Shown: positions 8,410-17,022, counted from the first letter of the stretch. The stretch: 29,317 nt of DNA from Paulinella micropora (GCA_009731375.1 BJOX01000043.1:739166-768482); one strand, 5' to 3'. Notes: generated from the sequence alone by a model not told the origin. Numbers and translations are program-made.

Positions 8410-8685
8410 ATGCCGATAATAATACACGAATTGCCGAGTGATATAGTTGGACATATAAGGACATTTGTTTATTCAGAGACATCCAAGATTGATTATAAAA
8501 AAGAATTTTGTAATATATGCGGTTTGTCTCGCACATTCCAGTCGCACCCTCCTATTATAGCAGTTGATATTGATAATGTAGATGGTGTTCAGTTTTTCAC
8601 AATCTGTTCTATTAATTGCTACAGACAAGAGGCTAATATTAGAGCAAAATATCGTGAGCCCCCATTGATTGTGGTTAAGTATTAG
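8410..8685 (+). CDS. Small Cys-rich, possibly zinc-binding protein
   Basis: 91 aa from ATG 8410. Cysteines are paired as C34-x2-C37 and C66-x3-C70, a treble-clef or FCS-like zinc-finger arrangement. The N-terminus (HELPSDIVGHIRTF, residues 6-19) has the LP-x-D-(I/V)-x2-(H/I)-I pattern seen at the start of F-box helices; the match is short. If both readings hold, the protein could be a regulator or an adaptor to host ubiquitin ligase, but this is speculation. Its last 11 bases overlap the end of the leftward recombinase gene (8675-8685). Confidence 0.6.
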   Translation: MPIIIHELPSDIVGHIRTFVYSETSKIDYKKEFCNICGLSRTFQSHPPIIAVDIDNVDGVQFFTICSINCYRQEANIRAKYREPPLIVVKY

Positions 8686-10057
8686 CCTTCTTTTTAATTC
8701 TAGCACTTCTTCTTAATGGTGCTTTTGTTTCCTCTGCTTTTTTTGCTTCACTCTTCGTCTCTTTACTCTCTTCGCTGTCGCTCTTCGGCGCTTCGCCCCT
8801 CTTCTCTTTAATAAATGTATTGACAATAACGGCTCCAATCCCGCTTAATTGTCGTAGTTTAGTATTTGTTATTTGCCCCTCGTAATCGCCCCATATCTGC
8901 TCAAGCAATTTATACTTATCCTCTCTACTAGCACTTTTACCTAATGGTTGATATTTACATTTTTCGCCTCCGTTATCTAGATTGCTTTCAATTTCATTAG
9001 TGTTATTTAAATTCAAATATAAATCTATTTTTCGTCTCAACTCCTCTAATTCTGTTTTAATCCCTTCTGCCTTAATTTCTTCAGGGTCGGCCACATTAAC
9101 CCAACTATAACTAAATGAAGTGAGCATATCGCCGTGCCCCAACACATTTGAAACCCACGTGTTAAAATTCTCTAATTTCGGATTGGCGAAATTACTATAC
9201 GACAAACTAGCATATAGTTTTCGCAACATACTGCTCTTCTGTGTGTATTCCGATAGCCAAGGGAAGATTTTGATAATCCTTTTGTTTAGTTCATTATTCT
9301 TTTGTTTATCAAGCACACCTTCGCTGTTAATGATAACTGCTTTTTTCTTTTTGAAATGGTTTCGTATTGAATTTACTTGTTCTATTACAAACTGGGGAGT
9401 AAAAAGGACAACAGGCCTCTCAGTCCAATTCTTTTTTTGTCCTTCTCTCTTTTTTGCTAGGTTATTCACTCGCAACCAACTCGGTTTATCTGGTATTAAT
9501 TCATATGTGTTTTTGTCAAATATTTCCACAGGCCTTGCTCCAATTGCTATCATCAAAGCAAGCAGTTTAAGATAAGGGTCATTACTTAATATCATATCAT
9601 TCATTTTAGCCATTACATCACGGACATCAATCTGTATTTTTTGTTCATTTTTGGCTTTGACATCTTTCTTATATCCCTCAACGATATCAATCCGCTCGTC
9701 TTCATTTAGATTAAAATACTTATCCAGTTTGCTCATTTCATATACTTTTTCACTTTGGTTGGGCTCTATTGCTTTTTTTCTCACCTCAGAAAGTCTTTGC
9801 CTTCTACTATTCAAATTTGGATACACGATAGCATATTTAGGATATATCACCTTTAGTGCCTCAAGCACCTCTTCATCACTAGTAGTTGTGCTAAATAAAG
9901 ATATAATAGCATTATGAAAGGCTATACTTGGTTTTACATTCCCATCTCCGACGCGTCGGAGATTATCGTAGAAGTTGGACACGACCTCATAAATTTTACT
10001 TTCAGTTGTAGCAACTCTTAACTGCCTAACAAACTTCTTGTCATCTTCGCTCCACAT
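8675..10057 (-). CDS. Tyrosine recombinase, probable telomere resolvase (protelomerase)
   Basis: 460 aa read leftward from ATG 10055-10057. Candidate catalytic residues are in the superfamily order: Arg175 in IAIGARPVEIF, Lys202/203 in NLAKKREGQ, Arg279 in SSMLRKLYASLSYS, His308 in WVSNVLGHGD and Tyr317 in TSFSYSWVNV. The His usually found three residues before the second Arg is Ser276. About 140 residues follow the Tyr, unlike phage integrases, which end soon after it. This tail has a helix-turn-helix-like ITNTKLRQLSGIG segment (396-408), resembling the C-terminal DNA-binding part of TelN-type resolvases, then a basic, NLS-like end. Telomere resolvases (N15 TelN, phiKO2 TelK, Borrelia ResT, Agrobacterium TelA) cut palindromic sites and seal them as hairpins. 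Superfamily assignment is firm; resolvase versus integrase is inference. Confidence 0.72.
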   Translation of the reverse strand: MWSEDDKKFVRQLRVATTESKIYEVVSNFYDNLRRVGDGNVKPSIAFHNAIISLFSTTTSDEEVLEALKVIYPKYAIVYPNLNSRRQRLSEVRKKAIEPNQSEKVYEMSKLDKYFNLNEDERIDIVEGYKKDVKAKNEQKIQIDVRDVMAKMNDMILSNDPYLKLLALMIAIGARPVEIFDKNTYELIPDKPSWLRVNNLAKKREGQKKNWTERPVVLFTPQFVIEQVNSIRNHFKKKKAVIINSEGVLDKQKNNELNKRIIKIFPWLSEYTQKSSMLRKLYASLSYSNFANPKLENFNTWVSNVLGHGDMLTSFSYSWVNVADPEEIKAEGIKTELEELRRKIDLYLNLNNTNEIESNLDNGGEKCKYQPLGKSASREDKYKLLEQIWGDYEGQITNTKLRQLSGIGAVIVNTFIKEKRGEAPKSDSEESKETKSEAKKAEETKAPLRRSARIKKKANT

Positions 10058-10455
10058 CGTAGTGTATATAAGACAAGTCTATTTTTTTCTAAGTCAAAAA
10101 TAAGGTCGGACAGCAACAGGAGAAGGTATTATCACTCACCCTGCTCTTATATTCACCCAAAAAAATGTTATGGCTAAGCAAAAAAAGGTTGCCGTGCGGT
10201 GGAAAAACATCAATTAGAATTGAACTTGCAACTATTTTTTTCACGATGTGCTTACTAACCATTTTGCCACCACACGGAACCCTAAATAATTTGTTGAAAA
10301 AAATGGTATTTGAAGTATTACCGCCAATCTCAAATACATTTGAGATATTCTAGAAATTCTATTTCCGTGAAAACCACCATGCGCCAATGCGCCAAAAACC
10401 CCTTACTGCGAAATATTTGCTTGCGCCAAAAAAACGAAGTTTTGGCGCAACAAGT
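10058..10455. promoter_or_regulatory. Divergent control region between resolvase and coiled-coil genes
   Basis: About 400 bp with no convincing gene. The leftward gene has a TATA-like TTATATAC 10-20 bp before its ATG. One variant of the element's 9-bp repeat (GGTCGGACA, 10104-10112) lies near it. An imperfect inverted repeat pairs CCGTGCGGTGG (from 10192) with CCACCACACGG (to 10277). A smaller perfect one, ATCTCAAAT/ATTTGAGAT, sits at 10327-10346. GCGCCAA motifs cluster at 10381-10450. Confidence 0.5.
10421..10450. promoter_or_regulatory. GCGCCAA inverted repeat just upstream of the coiled-coil gene
   Basis: TTGCGCCAAAA (10421-10431) and its exact reverse complement TTTTGGCGCAA (10440-10450) flank 8 bases, five bases before ATG 10456. 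Two more GCGCCAA copies lie at 10381 and 10389. TTTGGCGC fits the eukaryotic E2F/DP consensus TTTSSCGC. A DNA-binding site is likely; which protein binds it is unknown. Confidence 0.45.
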
Positions 10456-10989
10456 ATGGCTGAAGACACGATTTCGGATAGACTTAAAACCAAAAATGAC
10501 TGGATTGAAATATTTGAAACGATGAAGAGAGGAATAGATAGACTCAAAAAAGATAAAATAGTATGCGAAGAAAGAATTTCTAAAATAGACAAAGAAATCG
10601 CTCGTCTTGTTGAAAAGAAACAGCCTGAAATAGTCAAGGTTGATGCTATTAACGAGATGTTGCGCCGATTAAGTATTGAAAATAATGAGGTAGAGGAAGA
10701 TAAAATCGCTCGCTTGAGAAAGAAAAGATTGGAACAGAAAAAAAACAAAGAAATAGATAATTTCTATAGATGGAAAAAAGATAATCGTGGCCAACTTTCC
10801 GCAATTGTCATGAATAATATCATCGCTGGTATTGAGAACGAGCATTTATCATTTAATGCTTCGTTTAACAAATACTCCAGTGATGGTATTAACGAATACG
10901 TAAATGATAGCATTAATAGCAAACGAGAAAACGATAGGAATATGCACAGAGTCTACAGAACCGAGAGTGCGGATAGCAACTCGGAATAA
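10456..10989 (+). CDS. Coiled-coil protein, unknown function
   Basis: 177 aa from ATG 10456 (MAEDTISDRL). A longer reading from 10387 would run through the GCGCCAA inverted repeat and is less likely. Residues about 18-115 are strongly charged and helical with Ile/Leu heptads (an MKRGIDRLKKDK stretch, then KIDKEIARLVEKK and EEDKIARLRKKR), so a coiled coil is expected. The C-terminal 60 residues are polar, Asn/Ser-rich and probably flexible. It has no signal peptide or membrane segment. It is divergent from the resolvase and shares its control region, so it may be a replication or early accessory protein; this is only context. Confidence 0.65.
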   Translation: MAEDTISDRLKTKNDWIEIFETMKRGIDRLKKDKIVCEERISKIDKEIARLVEKKQPEIVKVDAINEMLRRLSIENNEVEEDKIARLRKKRLEQKKNKEIDNFYRWKKDNRGQLSAIVMNNIIAGIENEHLSFNASFNKYSSDGINEYVNDSINSKRENDRNMHRVYRTESADSNSE

Positions 10990-11005
10990 AAAGACTTTAG
11001 TGTAA

Positions 11006-11058
11006 AATGTTGATTTAAAATATGTTGATTTTACTTAGAAATCAACATTATCAACATA
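11006..11058. repeat. Nested GTTGAT inverted repeats
   Basis: Two pairs are interleaved: AATGTTGATTT (11006-11016) with AAATCAACATT (11039-11049), and TATGTTGAT (11021-11029) with ATCAACATA (11050-11058). The GTTGATTT core matches the palindrome at 8370-8394. It lies directly after the coiled-coil gene and could be a 3'-end hairpin or a protein-binding array. Confidence 0.6.
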
Positions 11059-11060
11059 CA

Positions 11061-11148
11061 TTGGTTTTTTTCAAAACCAAGGGGTTTAACACCCCACCCT
11101 AATTCAAAGAAATTTCTATTACACATGCTTTTTTGTGTATGTAATAGA
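11061..11148. repeat. Row of three short hairpins
   Basis: TTGGTTTT/AAAACCAA (11061-11080), GGGGT/ACCCC (11081-11095) and TCTATTACA/TGTAATAGA (11115-11123 with 11140-11148) follow each other immediately, just before the ATG of the next gene at 11151. Confidence 0.5.
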
Positions 11149-11150
11149 CA

Positions 11151-11632
11151 ATGGGAGAGCCAAACGAATTGGCAGAGGGAGTTGGCGAAATCAACCTCGC
11201 GGGGGGTGGTAAGTCCTAACTCTATTGTTTCTTTTTTCACTATAATGAATGTGGTGTGTAGGTTTTTGGAAGCCTTGGGCCTTGGTTGAGAAGAAAGCCC
11301 CAACAGGCCAAGAATATAAAGACGCGAAATTTATTCGTGTATCTGCTGGGTTTGTTGCCCTTGGTTTGGTTGATGGCATTGAGGCCTTCAACAATGAAGT
11401 CAAATATTATACTCCACGTGGCAGGGCAAGTGATAGAGATGAGAATTATCTTTTCGCTTGGGTTCCCATGGAAGCAACCATGAGAGTACCAAAAGAACCA
11501 AACTACTTTCTAGCATCATTCAAGGTTGGGGATGAGGGAGAGGAAATTCTTGTTTTTTCCTCTCTCTCTGCCTTTACGAAAAAGATGAAGACTACTGGAG
11601 ATAACTTTAAGTGGCTTGTCCCCCTTTACTAA
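11151..11632 (+). CDS. Possible two-exon gene, unknown product
   Basis: Read as two exons (11151-11208 and 11262-11632) joined across a 53-base GTAAGT...TAG intron, this gives 142 aa with continuous frame; the first exon ends one base into a codon. Unspliced, the first ATG runs only into GGKS and a stop. The alternative is a 127-aa ORF starting at ATG 11249 inside the putative intron, beginning MWCVGFWKPW. The protein after the join (FWKPWALVEKKAPTG...) has several Trp, Tyr and Phe residues in an alternating pattern suggesting a small beta-rich domain, ending WLVPLY. I recognise no family. It looks less AT-rich than its neighbours, so it may be a captured host-type gene. The exon 2 frame is well supported; splicing is inferred. 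Confidence 0.5.
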
Positions 11633-11639
11633 AATCATT

Positions 11640-12360
11640 TTCAATTAAATGACTTGGGTTTTCTCATTGTGTTATCCCCCCATTTGTTTTAATCATTAGA
11701 TTTCCACTGGATTACCATCACCACACGTTGGTTAAAGGTCAGACACCTGCGAGAGAGAGCAGAGGGAGATTTATTAAAATTCATCTTCCTGCCCCCTGTC
11801 CAACCTTTGGCTTCATTTTTCCAAAACTTTTCCCTGTCCCCCTCCTATAAAGGGGGGACATACTTTTTTTTTTTTTTTCTTATAAAAGGTTGGACAGGTT
11901 GGACAGATAAAAAAAAGATTAATAGTAAGAGTAATAATATATAAAATCCTTAAAAAAACATAATAAAAAGTGTCCAACCTTCAAAATTTAAGGTCGGACG
12001 TGTCCAACCTAAGGGTTGGACAGGGGGTAGAAAGCGGTATTTTATAAAAACTCTCTCTCCCGTGCTCATATACACAAAAAGAAGCAGGACTGCTTTTTGT
12101 GCTCAACAAGCACTACATAAGCACTACATTTTTTTACTCTCACATTATCCCCCCAACCCCCCCGTTTCAACTTCGTTGAAACCGCCCCCCCTTCCCCCCT
12201 TTCGGGGTGTGATCATTTATGTTGGATAGACAGGTCTAACCGCAAAGTATAAAACAAGCCGTTAAAATGTGTAAAACCAACATTAGACACATAGAAAAAA
12301 GTGTCCAACCCTTGTAAAAACCGACGAAGGTTTTCTAAAAATCAACAAACTAAGCACACT
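11640..12360. other. Gene-free terminal region with TGTCCAACC repeats
   Basis: No ORF of note. Exact 9-bp repeats TGTCCAACC occur at 11797, 11971, 12001 and 12302, and their reverse complement GGTTGGACA at 11888, 11897 and 12014. A variant, GGTCGGACG, lies at 11992. The copies at 12001-12022 form a perfect inverted pair with a 4-base spacer; those at 11888-11905 are a direct tandem pair. Also present are a direct repeat AAGCACTACAT (12108 and 12119), a hairpin GTTTCAAC/GTTGAAAC with a UUC loop (12164-12182) and C-rich runs. This looks like an iteron origin or a terminal recognition region of the virus-like element. Confidence 0.65.
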
Positions 12361-12397
12361 AAGAGAGATTAAGACATATTAAGCACATAGTCCATAT

Positions 12398-12459
<62 letters not shown>

Positions 12460-12460
12460 C
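12360..12460. other. Approximate right boundary of the virus-like element
   Basis: Composition changes abruptly from compact AT-rich DNA with element-specific repeats (last TGTCCAACC at 12302-12310) to (AT)n then (GT)n and (AC)n microsatellite. No target-site duplication or terminal repeat can be judged because the left end is outside the window. Confidence 0.45.
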
Positions 12461-12709
12461 ATAATATGTACACACACACAGACACACACACACACACACG
12501 TACGTACACACACACACACACACTCGTACGTGCACACACACACACACACGCGTACGTGCACACACACACGTGCACACACACATACACGTACACTTCGCAC
12601 ACACAGACACACACACACACACACAGACATACACACGCACACACGCATACGTACACACACACACACAGACATGTACACACACAGACATGTACACACACAC
12701 ACATGGTAT

Positions 12710-12740
<31 letters not shown>

Positions 12741-13168
12741 CACACACACACGTACGCTTATAACATGTACACAAGATCTTACGCATACATATATATACAC
12801 ACACACACACCACACACACACGTGCACACACACACATGTACACACACACACACACACACATATACAGACACACAAATGCACATGTACACGTGCGCGTGCA
12901 CACACACCCGGGCCCATATGCATGTATATATTCTCATGATCACGTGCACACACCCGGCCCACACCCACCCAACCACCCACACAGACACAGACACACACAT
13001 ACACACACCACACACACACGTCCACACACACTCACGTCAAGGCCCTAGGTGCACACACACAGACACTAGTACTTCACACACATGCTATATATGATACGTA
13101 CACACAGACACACACATGTACAGGCAGAGTGCACACCACCCACACACTCCCACACACACTCACATGAA
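12403..13168. repeat. CA-rich compound microsatellite, copy A
   Basis: Starts as (AT)n and (GT)n, then mostly (CA)n broken by ACGTGC, GTACGT and CAGACA units. All long ORFs here are Cys/Val or His/Thr low-complexity readings and are not genes. The sequence is almost wholly alternating purine-pyrimidine. Confidence 0.95.
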
Positions 13169-13610
13169 ATAATTTTTTCTTTAGTTTGAACGGAAGCAAA
13201 GGAAAATACAGCAAAAATAAAAGTCTGCCTGCCGTTTCTTTTTCAGATATGTTCGATAGGCCTGTACCAGGTAAATACTTTTTAAACACAATGTTGTCAC
13301 CGTTCTGTCATAATTAATTGCAAACTTTTCAATTTTGCCCTTGCAGCAGCCGTTTCCTTGCGATGATTTACTTATTTTGATAGGCTTTAATATTCCTATG
13401 GAATATTAATATTAAAAGCGCTTAATATTCATATGTATACATACCGGTACCAGCCATGTTATAATTACTATATGGATTTATATTATTAATAAACTTAAGT
13501 ATACGTACACAATAATAGAACGCGCACATCGTGTTTGCTCCATCCTGATTTCCCCATTGCGTTTGCATCGCATTTTCATAATTATTATTCCACATCTTTA
13601 TGCACATAAA
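13169..13610. other. Unique spacer, partly duplicated at 15.45-15.85 kb
   Basis: No gene seen. Segments such as the stretch ending CTGTACCAG (near 13270) and AACACAATGTT with GCAGCCGTTTCCTTG (13285-13360) recur in diverged form at 15,455-15,850, so this is a copy of a local duplication. Confidence 0.6.
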
Positions 13611-14040
13611 ATTACACACACACACACACATACACACATACACAGACACACACATGAAACACTCGTACAGTAGCACACACACACACATGTACATGCACAC
13701 TCACGTGCACACATATATACACATATACATACGTATAGACACACACACACACACACACACGTTGCACACGTGCACACACACACATGTACATACACACACA
13801 CAGACTCAGTCCTCACACTCACACACACACACAAACACACACACACACACACATGCACGCAACACACACAAATATATATATACACATATAAACACACACA
13901 CATAAACACATACAATAATACACACACACGCACACACACAGACACACACGTGCACACATACATATACACACATATACACACACACACACAGACACACAGA
14001 CACACACATAAATACAAGCTCACACACACATACGTTGAAC

Positions 14041-14072
<32 letters not shown>

Positions 14073-14175
14073 GACGCACGCATACACACACACTCACACT
14101 CACACACACACACACACACACTCTCTCTCTCTCTCACACACACACACATATGTACACACACAGGGAGTGTGATCA
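13611..14175. repeat. CA microsatellite with CT tracts
   Basis: (CA)n with CACACG and CAGACA variants, and two (CT)n tracts near 14048-14072 and 14121-14134. No coding potential beyond low complexity. Confidence 0.95.
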
Positions 14176-14199
14176 CCAATCGATATCAATATCAATCCA

Positions 14200-14400
14200 T
14201 CAATCCTTCAATCCACCGTATCCATCCACCCATCCACCCATCATCGTTATCTATCTAACTATCTACATTTACGCATCCACCTATCCACCCATCCACCTAT
14301 CTATCTGGTGGCTGTGTGCAATCCACCCACCATCCACCCATCCACCTGTACCGTTCCATCCGGCCATCCACACATCCCCCTATCTGCTCCACACACCCAA
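14200..14400. repeat. Imperfect ATCC/ATCT tetranucleotide repeat
   Basis: Degenerate (CATC), (CACC) and (ATCT) units. No gene. Confidence 0.85.
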
Positions 14401-14467
14401 CCACCCACATACACACAAACATAAACACACACACATATACATATAATATGTACACACACACACAACA

Positions 14468-14500
<33 letters not shown>

Positions 14501-15008
14501 ACGTGCACACACACACGTGCACACACACGTGCACATACACACAGACACATACACACAGTGATGCACACACACAGACACACACACAGACACAGGCACACAC
14601 ACACACACATATACGTACACACACACACACATGTACACACACACACACACACATGGTATACATACACACACACACATGCACACACACACACTTACGCTTA
14701 TAAAATGTACACAAGATCTTACTTATACATATATATACACACAAACACACACACACCACACACACACACACTCCACACACACACACATGTATACACACAC
14801 ATGTACACACACACACATACACACACACACACATGTATATGTACACATGCGCGTACACACCCACCCGGCCCATATGCATCCACGTGAGTATGTATATTCA
14901 TGCATATGATCACGTGCACACATCCGGCCCACACACACACCCACCCACCCACTCACCCCCATTGCCACCCACCCACNNNNNNNNNNNNNNNNNNNNNNNN
15001 NNNNNNNN

Positions 15009-15059
<51 letters not shown>

Positions 15060-15084
15060 ACACACACACACATGTACTAGATGT

Positions 15085-15115
<31 letters not shown>

Positions 15116-15453
15116 CATGTACACGTGCGCGTGCACACCCACCCGGGCCCATATGCATCCACGTGAGTACTCATGATCACGTGCACACACCCGGCCCACA
15201 CCCACCCACCCATTGCCACCCACCCACCCACACAGACACAGACACACACACCACACATACACACGTCCACACACACTCACGTCAAGGCCCTAGGTGCACA
15301 CACACAGACACTAGTACTTCTCACACATGTACACATGCTACATATATGACACGTACACACAGACACACACATGTACAGGCAGAGTGCACACCACACCGCA
15401 CACCACACACACGTGCACAGACACACACACACGTGCACACACACACACACACA
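14400..15453. repeat. CA-rich compound microsatellite, copy B
   Basis: Matches copy A at 12.4-13.2 kb: the unit with ACAAGATCTTAC is at 12771 and 14711, and the unit with CCCATATGCAT is at 12913, 14869 and 15147. It therefore contains an extra internal copy about 278 bp away and is interrupted by the assembly gap. Confidence 0.9.
14977..15008. other. Assembly gap (32 N)
   Basis: A run of N inside the CA-rich block. True length is unknown, and a repeat collapse is likely here. Confidence 1.
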
Positions 15454-15454
15454 T

Positions 15455-16320
15455 GAAACAATTTTTTCTATAGTTAACGGAAGCAAGCAAGGAAAAATAC
15501 CGCAAACATAAAAGATTCGTTGGATGTCTGCCTGTTCTTTTTTCAAATATTTTCAATAGACCGGTACCAGAACTACGGCAAGCTGATGGGTTGGATGTGG
15601 GTAAAGTTTGTGTCTGCAACACAACTCAACTCTACACCTTTGTATAGTATAGCTCACGTGGTATGCGTTGCTGAGTTCTGCATATATTGCTTAGATGCGC
15701 GTTTCCTTCACAGCCAGTTCTGGCTGCCAAGGCGTGGAATCCTTTTTAAACACAATGTTATCACCGTTCTTTACGTCATACAAACTTTTCCCTTTTGCCC
15801 TTGCCGCAGCCGTTTCCTTGTGATGATTTTTATTAGTTTGATAGGCCTGCTGTTTGCGGTACATTTGCTGCTAAAACTGTTTTTTCTTTTCCAATTTCCC
15901 CAGCTTGCGTGCCGTTCTCCTCGCTTCGGAGGGTTTTGAGACCACGGCTCATACAAGGTTCTGATACTGATACAAGTTATACCAAAACTCACTCGTCTCG
16001 CAGCATTCGAGCTGGAGGAAATCAGGGGCCTCGAAACTGAGGGCAGCGAGCGAGGTTGGTGGTCGTGTGTGTTTTCTGTTCGACCTGAGGCACAGGATGT
16101 TTTGAACTGCTAGAAAGATAGCCTAGGTGACTCTTGAAGTTTGTGCATAATGTCCGAAAAATTTCCTGCCTTGCCTGCTTTCCCGAGGCTGTGTCACGCA
16201 TGCCTGGTCTGTTTTTCACCTCCGACCGACCACCTGAGTTCCTTGTCTCGACCGTGCTTTGTCTGCATGCACGCCTGCACACCACACATCACACCACACA
16301 GGACACCATGCAACTACATG
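15455..16320. other. Host sequence without recognisable gene
   Basis: Mixed-composition DNA. The left half resembles 13.17-13.39 kb. Short ORFs on both strands show no convincing protein pattern. Confidence 0.5.
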
Positions 16321-16424
16321 TATATATGTATGTACGTACGTACGTACGTACGTACGTACGTATGTATATATGTATGTATGTATGTATATGTATGTGTATG
16401 TATGTATGTATGTATGTATATGCT
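16321..16424. repeat. TACG/TATG tetranucleotide microsatellite
   Basis: (GTAC)n of about seven units grading into (GTAT)n. No gene. Confidence 0.95.
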
Positions 16425-16551
16425 GTCTAGGACGATTACTTGTTCGCGGAAGACCAAGTTGGTAGATTGCCTGCCTTGCAGTCGGCCATGCCTCTCTCTC
16501 TCTCTCTCATACATACATAGATATTATTCGCATAGATATTATAGAAGTCTC

Positions 16552-16695
16552 TCAGACACGCATGGAGACCTTAGCTAGCATCATGGAGACCTCGTCGCTG
16601 ATGTTAGCTAAGGTCTCCACGTCCAGCTCCACAGCCTTGAGCGCGTCCAGCTGGCCCTGACTCACTTGGCCGCCGCCGCCTGAGGCAGCTTGCAG
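16552..16695 (-). CDS. Last exon of a host gene
   Basis: Read leftward, a 3' splice site (GATGTACAG) precedes a 48-codon exon that starts LQAASGGGGQ and ends KVSMRV and a TGA. The translated helix (QLDALKAVELDVETLANISDE) is hydrophobic-polar patterned and looks like real protein. It joins in phase 0 to the exon at 17970-18240. The product is not recognised. The coding sequence contains a 21-bp inverted repeat (16563-16583 with 16599-16619, one mismatch). Confidence 0.55.
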   Translation of the reverse strand: MQAASGGGGQVSQGQLDALKAVELDVETLANISDEVSMMLAKVSMRV

Positions 16696-16743
16696 CTGTA
16701 CATCAACGCACCACGCCATATGTTGATATAGGTACCAACAAAC

Positions 16744-16817
16744 ATTAATACTATTAAAAAACACACTGATTAATTTGTGTACACAAATTAATCAGTGTGT
16801 TTTTTTATAGTATTAGT
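16744..16817. repeat. Nearly perfect 74-bp palindrome
   Basis: Two 37-base arms meet with no spacer around GTGTACAC (centre 16780/16781). The inner 25 bases of each arm pair perfectly; further out there is one T/T mismatch and one G/T pair. It lies in the intron of the leftward host gene. A palindromic miniature transposon is the simplest reading. Confidence 0.85.
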
Positions 16818-16909
16818 CTATAGTATAGTGCAAAAGACTGTGATGTGTGCAGAGATGTATTTCTGTGAGCATTCCATGCCTGCTCACTGCTGCTGAGCAA
16901 GTGCAACTG

Positions 16910-16927
16910 CTATCTATCTATCCATCC

Positions 16928-16991
<64 letters not shown>

Positions 16992-17022
16992 CTATCTATC
17001 TATCTATCTATCTATCTGTCTG

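Noticed and set aside
9120-9917. Plus-strand ORFs opposite the resolvase
   Set aside because: Antisense shadows; the minus strand carries the conserved recombinase motifs.
10165-10353. 62-aa ORF in the divergent control region
   Set aside because: Covers the inverted repeat, has no protein-like pattern and no support from spacing.
12403-15453. CRISPR array
   Set aside because: The repeats are dinucleotide-based with no constant repeat and unique spacers, and the DNA is eukaryotic.
12359-15546. Many long ORFs on both strands (Cys/Val-rich and His/Thr-rich)
   Set aside because: They are translations of CA/GT microsatellites; all frames are open because the repeat lacks stops.
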